From NCBI RefSeq assembly GCF_017311165.1, contig NZ_CP062973.1, forward strand, positions 2,170,001 to 2,234,000: a DNA stretch of 64,000 nt, given 5' to 3'. A model generated the notes under the pieces. That model did no database searches, was not told the origin of the DNA, and worked only from the letters and a program-made list of their open reading frames with translations. The translations under genes and the position numbers were made by a program. Shown piece after piece: positions 43,131-53,967 of the stretch (position 1 is the stretch's first letter; every line of letters starts with the position of its first letter). Source of the DNA: Psychroflexus sp. ALD_RP9 (lineage in GTDB: Bacteria > Bacteroidota > Bacteroidia > Flavobacteriales > Flavobacteriaceae).

Positions 43131-44852
43131 TTAGGCAATGCCTAATTCTTTAACAATACGGTTAAGTTTGGTTTCAAGCCTTGAAGAAACTTCATCAAAT
43201 TCTTCTTTTTTACTTAAAGCTGAGTTAACGCTGATATAAAATTTAATTTTTGGTTCTGTGCCACTAGGTCTGGCAGCGATTTTTGTCCCATTTTCGGTAT
43301 AAAAAATAAGTACATTAGATTTAGGAACACTTAGGTTATAACTGCTATGGTCTTGTTTGTTTGTTGCAATACCAGTTTGGTAATCTTCAATTAAAACAAT
43401 TTTTTCACCATCAATTGTTTCGAGAGGTTGTTGACGAAGGCTAATCATTTTTTGTTTAATTTCATGGGCACCTTCAATTCCTTTTTTAACCAATGCAACT
43501 AGCTTTTCTTTAAAGTAGCCATGGTCAATATAAAGCTGAATGAGCTTTTCGTAAAGACTTAAGCCTTCTGCTTTTAGTTGTGCAGCCATTTCGCAAACTA
43601 ATAAAATAGACGTTACCGCATCTTTATCACGCACAAAGTCTCCAACCATAAATCCAAAACTTTCTTCACCACCGCCAATAAAATCGAGTTCAGGATGATC
43701 TTTGATTAATTTAGCAATCCATTTAAATCCTGTTAAGCTTTCTTTATATTCAACGCCATAGCTCTCTGTTAAAATCCGCATCATTGGTGTAGAAACAATA
43801 GTTGATGCTACAAACTCACTTTCATTTAGCATAGATTTTTTTTGCCATTGTTCAAGTAAAAAAGCTGTCATTAAAACCATTGTTTGGTTTCCATTTAATA
43901 ACTGAAGATTGCCTTGCAAGTCTCGTACTGCAATTCCTAAGCGATCACTATCTGGATCTGTGCCAATTACAAGGTCGCTATTGGTTTTTTTACCTAAATT
44001 TAAAGCAAGCTCTAAGGCTTCAGGTTCTTCAGGATTTGGAGATTTGACTGTTGGGAAATCTCCGTTAGGTTCGGCTTGCTCTTCTACAATATGAAGATTT
44101 TTATAGCCTGCTTTCCGAAGCGTTTGAGGTACTAAAGTGATTGATGTGCCATGTAGTGAAGTAAACGCGATATTTAGCTTGTTTTTTGCTTCAGTTGGTG
44201 AAGAAAAGCTACCATTTTTAATAACATCATTAATAAAAGCTTGATCGGTAGTTTCGTTTAATTCGTTTATTAATTCTTGATTCGCATCAAATTTAATTTG
44301 ACTAAACTTGAGTCGATCAATTTCAGTAATAATTTCTTGATCTTGAGGCGGGACAAGTTGTCCACCATCTTTCCAATAAACTTTGTAGCCGTTATATTCT
44401 GGTGGATTGTGACTTGCTGTTAGAACAATTCCACAATGACAGCCCAAGTGCTTGACTGAATAAGATAGAAGTGGAGTAGGACGTAATTCTGGGAAAATGA
44501 AGACTTGAATACCATTTGCAGAGAAAACATGAGCAACCTCGTAAGCAAATTTTTTACTATTGTGTCTACAGTCGTAGGCAATTACTACCTTTAGATGTTC
44601 GTCAGGAAATGATTGTTTGAGGTAATTAGCAATACCTTGTGTGTTTTTACCCAAAGTATATTTATTAATTCTATTAGTGCCAGCACCCATTACTCCACGC
44701 ATTCCACCTGTGCCAAAAGCTAAATTTTTGTAGAATGCTTCTTCTAGGTTTTTTGGATCATTTGAGATGAGTTCTTGAACTTCATTTATGGTCTGTTCGT
44801 CAAAAATATGTTTATCGAGCCAAGATTTAGCTTTTTCAATCACTGTTTTCAT
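43131..44852 (-). CDS. Phosphoglucomutase/phosphomannomutase family enzyme
   Basis: A 573-residue alpha-D-phosphohexomutase interconverting hexose 1- and 6-phosphates. Visible are the GTGGMRGVMGAGTNRIN N-terminal motif, the phosphoserine loop TASHNPPEYNGYKVYW, metal loop DPDSDRLGIAV, sugar-binding GGEESFGFMVGD and the phosphate loop RPSGTEPKIKFYI. Length and order match the PgcA-type of Firmicutes and Bacteroidota. The glycosyltransferase is 5 bases upstream and the exporter follows, so it may supply sugar phosphates for surface glycans as well as general metabolism. Confidence 0.93.
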   Translation of the reverse strand: MKTVIEKAKSWLDKHIFDEQTINEVQELISNDPKNLEEAFYKNLAFGTGGMRGVMGAGTNRINKYTLGKNTQGIANYLKQSFPDEHLKVVIAYDCRHNSKKFAYEVAHVFSANGIQVFIFPELRPTPLLSYSVKHLGCHCGIVLTASHNPPEYNGYKVYWKDGGQLVPPQDQEIITEIDRLKFSQIKFDANQELINELNETTDQAFINDVIKNGSFSSPTEAKNKLNIAFTSLHGTSITLVPQTLRKAGYKNLHIVEEQAEPNGDFPTVKSPNPEEPEALELALNLGKKTNSDLVIGTDPDSDRLGIAVRDLQGNLQLLNGNQTMVLMTAFLLEQWQKKSMLNESEFVASTIVSTPMMRILTESYGVEYKESLTGFKWIAKLIKDHPELDFIGGGEESFGFMVGDFVRDKDAVTSILLVCEMAAQLKAEGLSLYEKLIQLYIDHGYFKEKLVALVKKGIEGAHEIKQKMISLRQQPLETIDGEKIVLIEDYQTGIATNKQDHSSYNLSVPKSNVLIFYTENGTKIAARPSGTEPKIKFYISVNSALSKKEEFDEVSSRLETKLNRIVKELGIA

Positions 44853-44857
44853 TTTAA

Positions 44858-45811
44858 TTAATTTATAAATTCCTTAATTGTATAGTTTGGTTTGTGTTGG
44901 TTGTTTTTTAAAATAAGTTCGCCAATAAAGCCAGCAATAAATAAATTTACACCAATTAACATCGCAGTAAGAGCAATGTAAAACCAAGGATTGTCTACTA
45001 CTAAAATATCAGGAATGTTGTTATATAGTTTGTAAAGTTTAGATGCACCAATCCAAAATGCTGATATAAAACCTACAAAAAACATTAAAACACCAAAAGC
45101 TCCAAACAGATGCATTGGCCGTTTTCCAAATTTAGAAAAAAACCAAATTGTTATCAAGTCTAAAAAACCGTTAATAAAACGTTCAGCTCCAAACTTTGTA
45201 TGTCCATATTTACGAGCTTGATGTTTAACAACTTGTTCGGTAATTTTATCAAAGCCTTCATTTTTTGCTAATACTGGAATGTATCGATGCATTTCCCCAC
45301 TAAGTTTTATGGTTTTTATTACTTCTTTCTTATAAGCTTTAAGACCACAGTTAAAGTCATGTAATTTTAGTCCAGAAGTGAATCTAGCAGCAGCATTAAA
45401 TAATTTTGAAGGTAAATTTTTAAATAGCACTGAGTCATAACGTTTTTTCTTCCATCCAGAAATCAAGTCGAAATTTTCTTGATTAATTTTTTTGTAAAGT
45501 TTTGGAATTTCTTCTGGATTATCTTGTAGGTCAGCGTCCATAGTAATAATAACGTCTCCTTGTGCTTTTTTAAAACCAGCATCTAAAGCTTGCGATTTAC
45601 CAAAGTTTCTTGAAAACCTGATTCCAGAAACTTCTGCAGAAGTTTTAGCTATTTTGCTTATAATTTTCCAGGAGTTATCTTTACTACCATCATCAACAAA
45701 TATTAGTTCGTAGCTAAACTTGTGCAAATCCATGACTTTTGTAATCCATTGATATAATTCTTCAATAGACTCAGCTTCATTGAGTAATGGAATTACAATG
45801 GATATTTGCAT
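44858..45811 (-). CDS. Family 2 glycosyltransferase with two C-terminal membrane helices (DPM1/GtrB-like)
   Basis: A 317-residue enzyme likely transferring sugar onto a polyprenyl phosphate at the inner membrane. The GT-A domain shows VIPLLNEAESIEELYQWI, FVDDGSKDNSWKII, GDVIITMDADLQDNPEEIP, DFNCGLKAYKKEVI and HRYIPVLAKNEGF. Two helices follow (LFGAFGVLMFFVGFISAFWIG and WFYIALTAMLIGVNLFIAGFIGEL). It is 3 bases downstream of the DUF4199 gene. Confidence 0.9.
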   Translation of the reverse strand: MQISIVIPLLNEAESIEELYQWITKVMDLHKFSYELIFVDDGSKDNSWKIISKIAKTSAEVSGIRFSRNFGKSQALDAGFKKAQGDVIITMDADLQDNPEEIPKLYKKINQENFDLISGWKKKRYDSVLFKNLPSKLFNAAARFTSGLKLHDFNCGLKAYKKEVIKTIKLSGEMHRYIPVLAKNEGFDKITEQVVKHQARKYGHTKFGAERFINGFLDLITIWFFSKFGKRPMHLFGAFGVLMFFVGFISAFWIGASKLYKLYNNIPDILVVDNPWFYIALTAMLIGVNLFIAGFIGELILKNNQHKPNYTIKEFIN

Positions 45812-45814
45812 GGT

Positions 45815-46327
45815 TTAGTTTTTCTTTATTAAGCCCACAATTAAGCTAATAAAGAGGGTTTTAAGCATAATTGAGATTAGACCCATTGTAGCGATAACAA
45901 ATGGTGATGTAAATAAAAGTGCTACAGATTTTGCCATTTCAGCTTGTTCGCCCTCCATATTTTGTTTAGAAATTTCAGCATCAACGGCTGTTAATGCTTC
46001 AGTTTTCATAGACTCAATAAACTCAGGCTGAATGAAGCTATAATGTAAGTAGGTATAAACCGCATAAATTAAACCACCAATTGCACCAATAGCTAAACCA
46101 ATTTTTAAGGCTGTTGAAAAGTTAAGCTGAGCAGCATTATCATTTTTATATAAATGAATGGCATAAAAAACAATAGCGGAGTTAATTAATAAGTTTAATA
46201 TTCCTATGCCTGCATTTTGTTCTAACTGAAATGCGTACAATAGTACTAAGACTAAAATTGACGCTCCGCCAAAGGCTAAACCAAATCTTGAAGCATATGG
46301 TTTTATAGAAATATTTTGTTCTTCCAT
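45815..46327 (-). CDS. DUF4199 membrane protein
   Basis: A 170-residue four-helix membrane protein beginning MEEQNISIKPYASRFGLAFG: helices near 14-32, 40-58, 74-95 and 140-166. The pattern LNFSTALKIGLAIGAIGGLIYAVY and the acidic, glutamine-rich loop before the last helices match DUF4199, a family common in Bacteroidota. Start set at ATG 46327, not a TTG six codons upstream. It heads the co-directional run DUF4199-glycosyltransferase-mutase-exporter; the close spacing suggests a link to glycolipid assembly, but function is unknown. Confidence 0.85.
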   Translation of the reverse strand: MEEQNISIKPYASRFGLAFGGASILVLVLLYAFQLEQNAGIGILNLLINSAIVFYAIHLYKNDNAAQLNFSTALKIGLAIGAIGGLIYAVYTYLHYSFIQPEFIESMKTEALTAVDAEISKQNMEGEQAEMAKSVALLFTSPFVIATMGLISIMLKTLFISLIVGLIKKN

Positions 46328-46424
46328 AATTTTAAATAATTGCAAATATAATCTTTACTACGAAAGTAATCAAAATTCTTAGTTAGATTGAAGAATTGTA
46401 AATAGATATTTTTTAAAAAATATA

Positions 46425-46454
46425 TTGTTTAGTTTTAATTTTTATCTAAATTTG
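46425..46454 (+). promoter_or_regulatory. Promoter of rpmE2
   Basis: A TTG at 46425-46427 and TAAATTTG at 46447-46454 are separated by 19 bases, fitting Bacteroidota -33 and -7 elements, 24 bases before the rpmE2 ATG. Confidence 0.6.
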
Positions 46455-46478
46455 CAAACTGAATTAAATATTTGAAAA

Positions 46479-46730
46479 ATGAGAAAAGGTATACACCCAG
46501 AAAATTATAGATTAGTTGCATTTAAAGATATGTCTAATAATGAAGTTTTTATTACTAAATCTACTGCAAATACAAAAGAAACTTTAGAAGTTGATGGGAC
46601 TGAGTATCCTTTAGTTAAACTAGAAATTTCAAGAACATCTCATCCTTTTTATACTGGTAAAACTAAGTTAGTTGACACAGCTGGTAGAATTGATAAGTTC
46701 AAAAACAAATACAAGAAGTTTAAAAAATAA
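46479..46730 (+). CDS. rpmE2: 50S ribosomal protein L31 type B
   Basis: An 83-residue ribosomal protein: [42 protein letters not shown] and [25 protein letters not shown]. The zinc-binding cysteines of ordinary L31 are absent, as in the type B form. In organisms with both forms, type B replaces L31 under zinc limitation; whether a second copy exists cannot be seen here. A terminator follows. Confidence 0.96.
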   Translation: MRKGIHPENYRLVAFKDMSNNEVFITKSTANTKETLEVDGTEYPLVKLEISRTSHPFYTGKTKLVDTAGRIDKFKNKYKKFKK

Positions 46731-46755
46731 ATTATAACTTCTAATTAATACAATG

Positions 46756-46779
46756 AAGCCGAATTTTTAAATTCGGCTT
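46756..46779 (+). terminator. Terminator after rpmE2
   Basis: A 9-bp stem (AAGCCGAAT / ATTCGGCTT) followed by a T run to 46783. Confidence 0.82.
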
Positions 46780-46804
46780 TTTTGTTTTTAAGATTACTCA
46801 AAAA

Positions 46805-46833
46805 AAAAATCAGGATTTTTAATCCTGATTTTT
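46805..46833 (-). terminator. Terminator after icd
   Basis: A 13-bp stem (AAAAATCAGGATT / AATCCTGATTTTT) with a 3-nt loop; the A tract at 46800-46809 becomes U on the minus strand, 22 bases beyond the icd stop. Confidence 0.82.
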
Positions 46834-46854
46834 TTAAAATTAAATATTTAGAAA

Positions 46855-49092
<2,238 letters not shown>

Positions 49093-49180
49093 TTATTATA
49101 AATAATTTAAATAAATCACTTAAAAATAATGAATAATTAAATGATTAAAGTTTATTTTATCATTTTGATAATGATCAAAA

Positions 49181-49207
49181 AAAAAGCTTGCAATTTGCAA
49201 GCTTTTT
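49181..49207 (-). terminator. Terminator after rplS
   Basis: Near-perfect inverted repeat AAAAAGCTTGCAA / TTGCAAGCTTTTT, 8 bases after the rplS stop; U-rich on the minus strand. Confidence 0.85.
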
Positions 49208-49214
49208 AGTTTTC

Positions 49215-49565
49215 TTAGTTTGAACGCTTTTCTTTAATTTTAGCCTTCTTACCTGTGAGGTTTCTGAAGTAATTAATTCGAGCACGTCTAACGCTTCCTC
49301 GTTTATTAACTTCAATTTTTTGAAGTGCTGGCATGTTGATTGGGAAAATCTTTTCAACACCAACAGTTCCACTCATTTTTCTAATAGTAAATGTTTTTAA
49401 CAATCCAGTACCTTTGACTTGGATTACAACACCTTTAAAAAACTGAGTTCTTGTTTTTTGACCTTCTTTAATTTCATAGTAAACTGTAATAGTATCACCA
49501 GATGAAAATTCTGGAAAGTCTTTCTTTTCAACAAATTCGTTTTGGACAAACTTTACTAAATCCAT
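49215..49565 (-). CDS. rplS: 50S ribosomal protein L19
   Basis: A 116-residue protein at the 30S-50S interface. Motifs are FSSGDTITVYYEIKEGQKTRTQFFKGVVIQ, TFTIRKMSGTVGVEKIFPINMPALQKIEV and RRARINYFRNLTGKKAKIKEK. Length is typical. It follows trmD by 97 bases, the common trmD-rplS order in bacteria. Confidence 0.97.
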   Translation of the reverse strand: MDLVKFVQNEFVEKKDFPEFSSGDTITVYYEIKEGQKTRTQFFKGVVIQVKGTGLLKTFTIRKMSGTVGVEKIFPINMPALQKIEVNKRGSVRRARINYFRNLTGKKAKIKEKRSN

Positions 49566-49662
49566 TTTATCTGTATTAATTTTAATAATTATTAACGTAC
49601 ACGGTTTTCGTCAGAGGTTAATAATAGTTTGCAAAAATAGTATTTTATTCTAATTTATAAAA

Positions 49663-50340
49663 TTATTCGTCCAACAAATCTGGTCTTAAATTCCTTGTTC
49701 GTTCAAGCGCTTTGTCATCTCTCCATTTTTCAACGTTTTGGTTATGACCACTTAATAGGACTGAAGGTACTTCATGACCTTTGTAATTTGAAGGTCTTGT
49801 ATAAATTGGTGGAGATAATAAATTATCCTGGAACGAATCTGTTAAGGCCGAAGTTTCGTTACCTAAAACACCTGGAATTAACCTGATTATCGCATCACTT
49901 AAAATGGCAGCTCCTAGTTCGCCACCAGAAAGTACGTAATCTCCAATTGATATTTCTTTAGTAATAAATAAATCACGTACGCGCTGGTCTACACCTTTGT
50001 AGTGACCGCATAAAATAATGATATTTTTTAGTAATGACATTTGGTTGGCCATAGCTTGGTTTAATGTTTCGCCATCAGGTGTCATATAGATGACTTCATC
50101 GTAATCGCGCTCACTTTTTAGTTTTGAAATACATTTATCAATAGGCTCAATCATCATAACCATACCAGCGCCACCGCCATATTGGTAATCGTCAACTTGT
50201 TTGTAATTATTTGAAGTGTAATCTCTTAAATTATGAAAAAAAACTTCTACATGACCTTTTGCAATAGCACGCTGAATAATTGATCCTTCAAATGGACTTT
50301 TTATCAGGTCTGGAACAACACTTATAATATCAATTCTCAT
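49663..50340 (-). CDS. trmD: tRNA (guanine-N1)-methyltransferase TrmD
   Basis: A 225-residue SPOUT enzyme that makes m1G37 in tRNAs to prevent frameshifting. Visible motifs: [70 protein letters not shown] knot (SAM site) and [23 protein letters not shown] with SNYKGHEVP. Its start overlaps the 3' end of the MFS transporter gene by 11 bases, suggesting coupled translation. Confidence 0.96.
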   Translation of the reverse strand: MRIDIISVVPDLIKSPFEGSIIQRAIAKGHVEVFFHNLRDYTSNNYKQVDDYQYGGGAGMVMMIEPIDKCISKLKSERDYDEVIYMTPDGETLNQAMANQMSLLKNIIILCGHYKGVDQRVRDLFITKEISIGDYVLSGGELGAAILSDAIIRLIPGVLGNETSALTDSFQDNLLSPPIYTRPSNYKGHEVPSVLLSGHNQNVEKWRDDKALERTRNLRPDLLDE

Positions 50341-51640
50341 TTTGAATATCTTTTAATTTTAAACTGAAGACAATACAAACAATTAATAGAATAGCAAAGA
50401 ATATAAACTGATATAAAAGACCAAAATAATCGGTAATTAAACCAAAACTAGCTGTTATAATTGTAAATAAGCCAATAAATGTGCTTGCCATGGCAACATA
50501 AGTCGGTCTATCTTCATCAGGTGCATAATCTACTAAGTAGGTTTTTCGACTTAATCTTGCGCCTGCGTATGCAATAGCATTAACAAAAAATAGAGGTAAA
50601 ATAAAGCTAATAGATATATGAGATGGATTTTGGAGATAAATTATAATGGCGTATGCAATTCCTATTAAAGTAATGCCGCTTGCAATTTGTAAAAGTTTTA
50701 AGCTTGACTTGTCTGCAATTTTCCCCCAAAGTGGACTACTAATGATTTGTGCAATGCTAGTTACAACAATTAAGTAACCCAAACTCGAAAATGAATTTCC
50801 TGTTAATTGGTTGGCTAAAACGACATAAAAGGGTTGAAGTAAAGGGATAGCCATTAATAATGCTCGGGTAAATAAGAAATTCCTATAATTATCATCAGAT
50901 TTAATGAACTTTAAACCTTCTTTAATTTCGTTAATTGGTGAACGACCACCTTTTGTAGATCCTTTTTCTTCAGAAATCCCGTAGAAAACAATTGCAGCAA
51001 GAAACCATAAAATACCTGCAGAAAAAAATAATGTAGCATAAATTTCAGCTGAAGCATTTTCTTTCACAAAAAAGCTAATAAAAAGTCCTGCTATTAATGC
51101 TAATATTCCTCCAAATGTTGATCGATAACTAAGCATTTGTCCACGTTCACCTTTTGGAATTGTTTTGCCAACAACATCTTTAAAACTCACTGAACCTACG
51201 CCAGAAGCTATGCTAAACAAGAAAATTAATGCTAAGATGCTATAAGATGCTAAGGCATTGTCATGATTGTAAAGTACTACAAATCCACCTAAAAACATAC
51301 AAATAGATTGTATAATCGCAGCTGTTGCCCAAAAATATTTTCTTATTTTAAATTGTCTTATTTTACCGCTTACGATTAATTGCGGTAGCAAAGAGCCTAT
51401 GTCTTTAGCAGGTACTAAACTACCAATTAAAAATACAGGTGCGTTTAAAAAAGTTAAAATCCAAGCAAGTGTGAGATTCGGGCTTATAATCGCTTCAGCT
51501 AATTTAGTTAAACTACCATTTAATACATTTAAGTTAAAGTTTTTGGGAACATTGGTGCAATCAGAATCAGGAATTGATTTGCAAATACGTGAATCAGAGT
51601 CTTCAGTTAAAAACTCATAGAAGCGATGAGATACTTTCAA
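50330..51640 (-). CDS. Major facilitator superfamily transporter
   Basis: A 436-residue protein with about twelve hydrophobic segments. It has a long N-terminal hydrophilic stretch (1-50, with three Cys), the loop [23 protein letters not shown] in place of a standard motif A region, a central cytoplasmic loop ([25 protein letters not shown]) and [16 protein letters not shown] in the second half. The substrate cannot be inferred. The start is TTG at 51640 since a stop lies 21 bases upstream and the next ATG is deep in the protein. trmD overlaps its end. Confidence 0.8.
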   Translation of the reverse strand: MKVSHRFYEFLTEDSDSRICKSIPDSDCTNVPKNFNLNVLNGSLTKLAEAIISPNLTLAWILTFLNAPVFLIGSLVPAKDIGSLLPQLIVSGKIRQFKIRKYFWATAAIIQSICMFLGGFVVLYNHDNALASYSILALIFLFSIASGVGSVSFKDVVGKTIPKGERGQMLSYRSTFGGILALIAGLFISFFVKENASAEIYATLFFSAGILWFLAAIVFYGISEEKGSTKGGRSPINEIKEGLKFIKSDDNYRNFLFTRALLMAIPLLQPFYVVLANQLTGNSFSSLGYLIVVTSIAQIISSPLWGKIADKSSLKLLQIASGITLIGIAYAIIIYLQNPSHISISFILPLFFVNAIAYAGARLSRKTYLVDYAPDEDRPTYVAMASTFIGLFTIITASFGLITDYFGLLYQFIFFAILLIVCIVFSLKLKDIQNEN

Positions 51641-51645
51641 TTTTG

Positions 51646-52257
51646 TTAATTTTCTTTTTTAATTTTTTGCAAATCATTTTTGGCATCTTGTAGTTGCCTT
51701 CCTAATTTTTGTTGCTTTTCTAAGGCGCTATGTTTGTAATTTTGAAACTCATGATCTAGGTTTTTAAGATTAGCTTTAATTTCTCCGTTAATAATATGGC
51801 TTCTTCTAAACCTAAACATAAAAAATAGCAAAAGCAACAGTAATACTGCAACAATAGACCATAAAACTAGGCGATACGTTGTTTTGGTTAAACTAATTGA
51901 ACCAAATAATTTCATTTCTTCTTGCTGATTTTCTAGACTTGAATTTTTTGTTTTTAAACTAGAAACTTCAGCTTTTAGATTTTTTATAGTTTCATTTCTT
52001 TTAGAAATGGTTTCATCTAAATTATTAATTTCAGTCTCAAGACGTTCTATTTCATTGGTGACTTCATTTTGCAAGTTTCGTATAGCTTGTTTTTTTATGA
52101 CTTTATATTCTTGGTAGTTATTAGCTTTTGAAATTGTGGTTTCAAATTGCTTTATTACTGAATTGGCCGTCGAGTCGATTTTATTTTGTGCTTGAACTTG
52201 AGCTACTAATAAAAAGCTAAACATTACAATCGGTAGAAGTTTAAGTTGAAGTTTCAT
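51646..52257 (-). CDS. Exported coiled-coil membrane protein, unknown
   Basis: A 203-residue protein I do not recognise. Signal peptide MKLQLKLLPIVMFSFLLVAQVQA is followed by a long coiled coil (about 60-118, NEIERLETEINNLDETISKRN then IKNLKAEVSSLK), one membrane helix (YRLVLWSIVAVLLLLLLFFMF, about 128-148) and a C-terminal cytoplasmic coil (EKQQKLGRQLQDAKNDLQKI). This suggests a periplasmic sensor or scaffold. It ends 5 bases before the MFS gene start on the same strand. Confidence 0.75.
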   Translation of the reverse strand: MKLQLKLLPIVMFSFLLVAQVQAQNKIDSTANSVIKQFETTISKANNYQEYKVIKKQAIRNLQNEVTNEIERLETEINNLDETISKRNETIKNLKAEVSSLKTKNSSLENQQEEMKLFGSISLTKTTYRLVLWSIVAVLLLLLLFFMFRFRRSHIINGEIKANLKNLDHEFQNYKHSALEKQQKLGRQLQDAKNDLQKIKKEN

Positions 52258-52304
52258 TGTATATGACTTAAAATTACATTTTAATGGTTGTAAAAGTACA
52301 AAAA

Positions 52305-52329
52305 AACCCTTAGCATTTTGCTAAGGGTT
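52305..52329 (-). terminator. Terminator after gap
   Basis: A 10-bp stem (AACCCTTAGC / GCTAAGGGTT) with a 5-nt loop, 27 bases beyond the gap stop; the A run at 52300-52306 gives a U tract on the minus strand. Confidence 0.85.
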
Positions 52330-52356
52330 ATCCTGAAATCAAAAGAAACAAACATT

Positions 52357-53805
52357 CTAATAGTAAGTGAAACGTCTTACATTAGAAATATATTTAGCCA
52401 ACCTGATTACTTGGTGGCTGTATCCATATTCGTTGTCGTACCAAATATATAAAATGGCATTATTAGATTTACCTTCAACAATTGTAGCGTAACTATCGTA
52501 TATTGATGGTGCTGAAGTGCCTACAATATCACTTGATACTAATTCATTGTCTATCGAATATTTTATTTGTTCTACCAAATCACCTTCTAAAGCAAAAGAC
52601 TTAATGCAAGCGTTAAGTTGGTCTTTAGTCGTTGGTTTATCAAAAGTTAAATTCAAGATGGCGAGTGAGCCATTAGGAACGGGAACACGAATTGCAGATG
52701 AGGTTAATTTACCCTCAAGTTTTGGTAAAGCTTTAGCTACAGCTTTTCCTGCACCAGTTTCGGTAATTACCATGTTAAGAGCAGCAGCGCGTCCACGACG
52801 ATATTTTTTATGCATGTTATCAACTAAATTTTGATCGTTGGTGTAAGCATGAATCGTTTCTAAATGTCCATGAGATACGCCAAAAGTATCATCAACTGCT
52901 TTTAAAATAGGTGTAATAGCATTAGTTGTACAAGATGCTGCTGAGAATATATCAACTTTTTCTATATCATGCTCGTTTTGGTTTACACCGTGAACAATGT
53001 TAGGTACTCCTTTACCTGGCGCTGTTAAAAGTACTTTTGCAGCACCTTTAGATTTTAGGTGTCTACTTAAAGCTTCATGATCTCTAAAAGCGCCTGTGTT
53101 ATCTATAATAAGTGCATTATTAATATCATATTTTGTATAGTCGATATCTTCAGGAGCGTTGGCAGAAATCATATGAACTGTTGTATCATTTATGATTAAC
53201 GCTTGATTTTCTACATCGACAGAAACAGTACCGTTAAAATTGGCATGAACTGAATCATTATTGAGTAGTGAAGCTCTTTTCTCCAATACAGTTTCATTAA
53301 TTTCACCGCGTGTTACAATGGCTCGTAAACGCAATTGATCACCTTTACCTGTCTTTGTCGCTAATTCGCGTGCTAAAAGACGACCAATCCTACCAAATCC
53401 ATATAATACAACATCTTTAGGCTCAAGTTTGTTAGCTAGTTTTGCATCTGCTAATTGTTTTGAAACAAAACTAACCGCATTGTGAGCATTAGATGGCTCT
53501 AGCTGAAACTCATAAGTTAATTTACCAATATCTAATTTTGAAGGAGGTAAGTCTAGATTTTGAATAGCCTCAGCAATTTCAACTGAGTCGAATACAGAAA
53601 TTGGCTTGCCAACAAATTCGCCAGCATATTCGTGTAAACTTAATATTTCACTTGCATTTTTGTTAATTAGAGAGTTTCTAAATAAAACTAATTCTATAGA
53701 TTTATCATAAAATAAATCATTAACAATGTTGATGAATTTAACAGATGATTTTCTTCGATTAGCTTGAAAACTAAGCTCTTTCTCATAATTGTTGGTTGTG
53801 TTCAT
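52357..53805 (-). CDS. gap: Glyceraldehyde-3-phosphate dehydrogenase, long form
   Basis: A 482-residue phosphorylating GAPDH. The NAD(P) Rossmann motif YGFGRIGRLLARELA starts near residue 135, the catalytic cysteine is Cys292 in SAASCTTNAITP, and ETGAGKAVAKALPKLEGKLTSSAIRVPVPNGS and WYDNEYGYSHQVIRLAKYI complete the domain. Standard GAPDHs are about 335 residues; here an N-terminal extension of about 130 mostly helical residues (NIVNDLFYDKSIELVLFRNS, AGEFVGKPISVFDS) precedes the fold. This long class occurs in other Bacteroidota and some proteobacteria. Direction (glycolytic or gluconeogenic) is not known. Divergent from ndh. Confidence 0.95.
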   Translation of the reverse strand: MNTTNNYEKELSFQANRRKSSVKFINIVNDLFYDKSIELVLFRNSLINKNASEILSLHEYAGEFVGKPISVFDSVEIAEAIQNLDLPPSKLDIGKLTYEFQLEPSNAHNAVSFVSKQLADAKLANKLEPKDVVLYGFGRIGRLLARELATKTGKGDQLRLRAIVTRGEINETVLEKRASLLNNDSVHANFNGTVSVDVENQALIINDTTVHMISANAPEDIDYTKYDINNALIIDNTGAFRDHEALSRHLKSKGAAKVLLTAPGKGVPNIVHGVNQNEHDIEKVDIFSAASCTTNAITPILKAVDDTFGVSHGHLETIHAYTNDQNLVDNMHKKYRRGRAAALNMVITETGAGKAVAKALPKLEGKLTSSAIRVPVPNGSLAILNLTFDKPTTKDQLNACIKSFALEGDLVEQIKYSIDNELVSSDIVGTSAPSIYDSYATIVEGKSNNAILYIWYDNEYGYSHQVIRLAKYISNVRRFTYY

Positions 53806-53833
53806 GTTAGCAGAGTAATAATGAAATTTGTGG

Positions 53834-53841
53834 CAAAAATA
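53834..53841 (-). promoter_or_regulatory. Putative -7 element of gap
   Basis: The minus strand reads TATTTTTG, matching TAnnTTTG, 29 bases before the gap ATG. An ACGAAA...TTTCGT inverted repeat lies just upstream. Confidence 0.45.
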
Positions 53842-53857
53842 GAGATATTTTTAATTC

Positions 53858-53873
53858 ACGAAAACGATTTCGT
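53858..53873. promoter_or_regulatory. Inverted repeat ACGAAA-N4-TTTCGT between gap and ndh
   Basis: A perfect 6-bp inverted repeat, with a 4-base spacer ACGA, sits over the expected -33 region of the gap promoter. It is a possible repressor or activator site; no factor can be named. Confidence 0.35.
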
Positions 53874-53900
53874 AGATATTTTATTGAATATTTCAACTAG

Positions 53901-53916
53901 CAAACGATAAAGTTTG
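53901..53916. promoter_or_regulatory. Inverted repeat CAAAC-N6-GTTTG upstream of ndh
   Basis: A perfect 5-bp inverted repeat with 6-base spacer, 52 bases before the ndh ATG, in the same divergent intergenic region. It may be an operator or chance in AT-rich DNA. Confidence 0.25.
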
Positions 53917-53967
53917 TATAATTTTTTTTCAAATTTCAGTTTAAACTTTAATTTGAGAAAAAAACAT

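Noticed and set aside
49175..49372. A second minus-strand frame overlapping rplS
   Set aside because: It is a shifted frame of L19 and the terminator; L19 is complete in the other frame.
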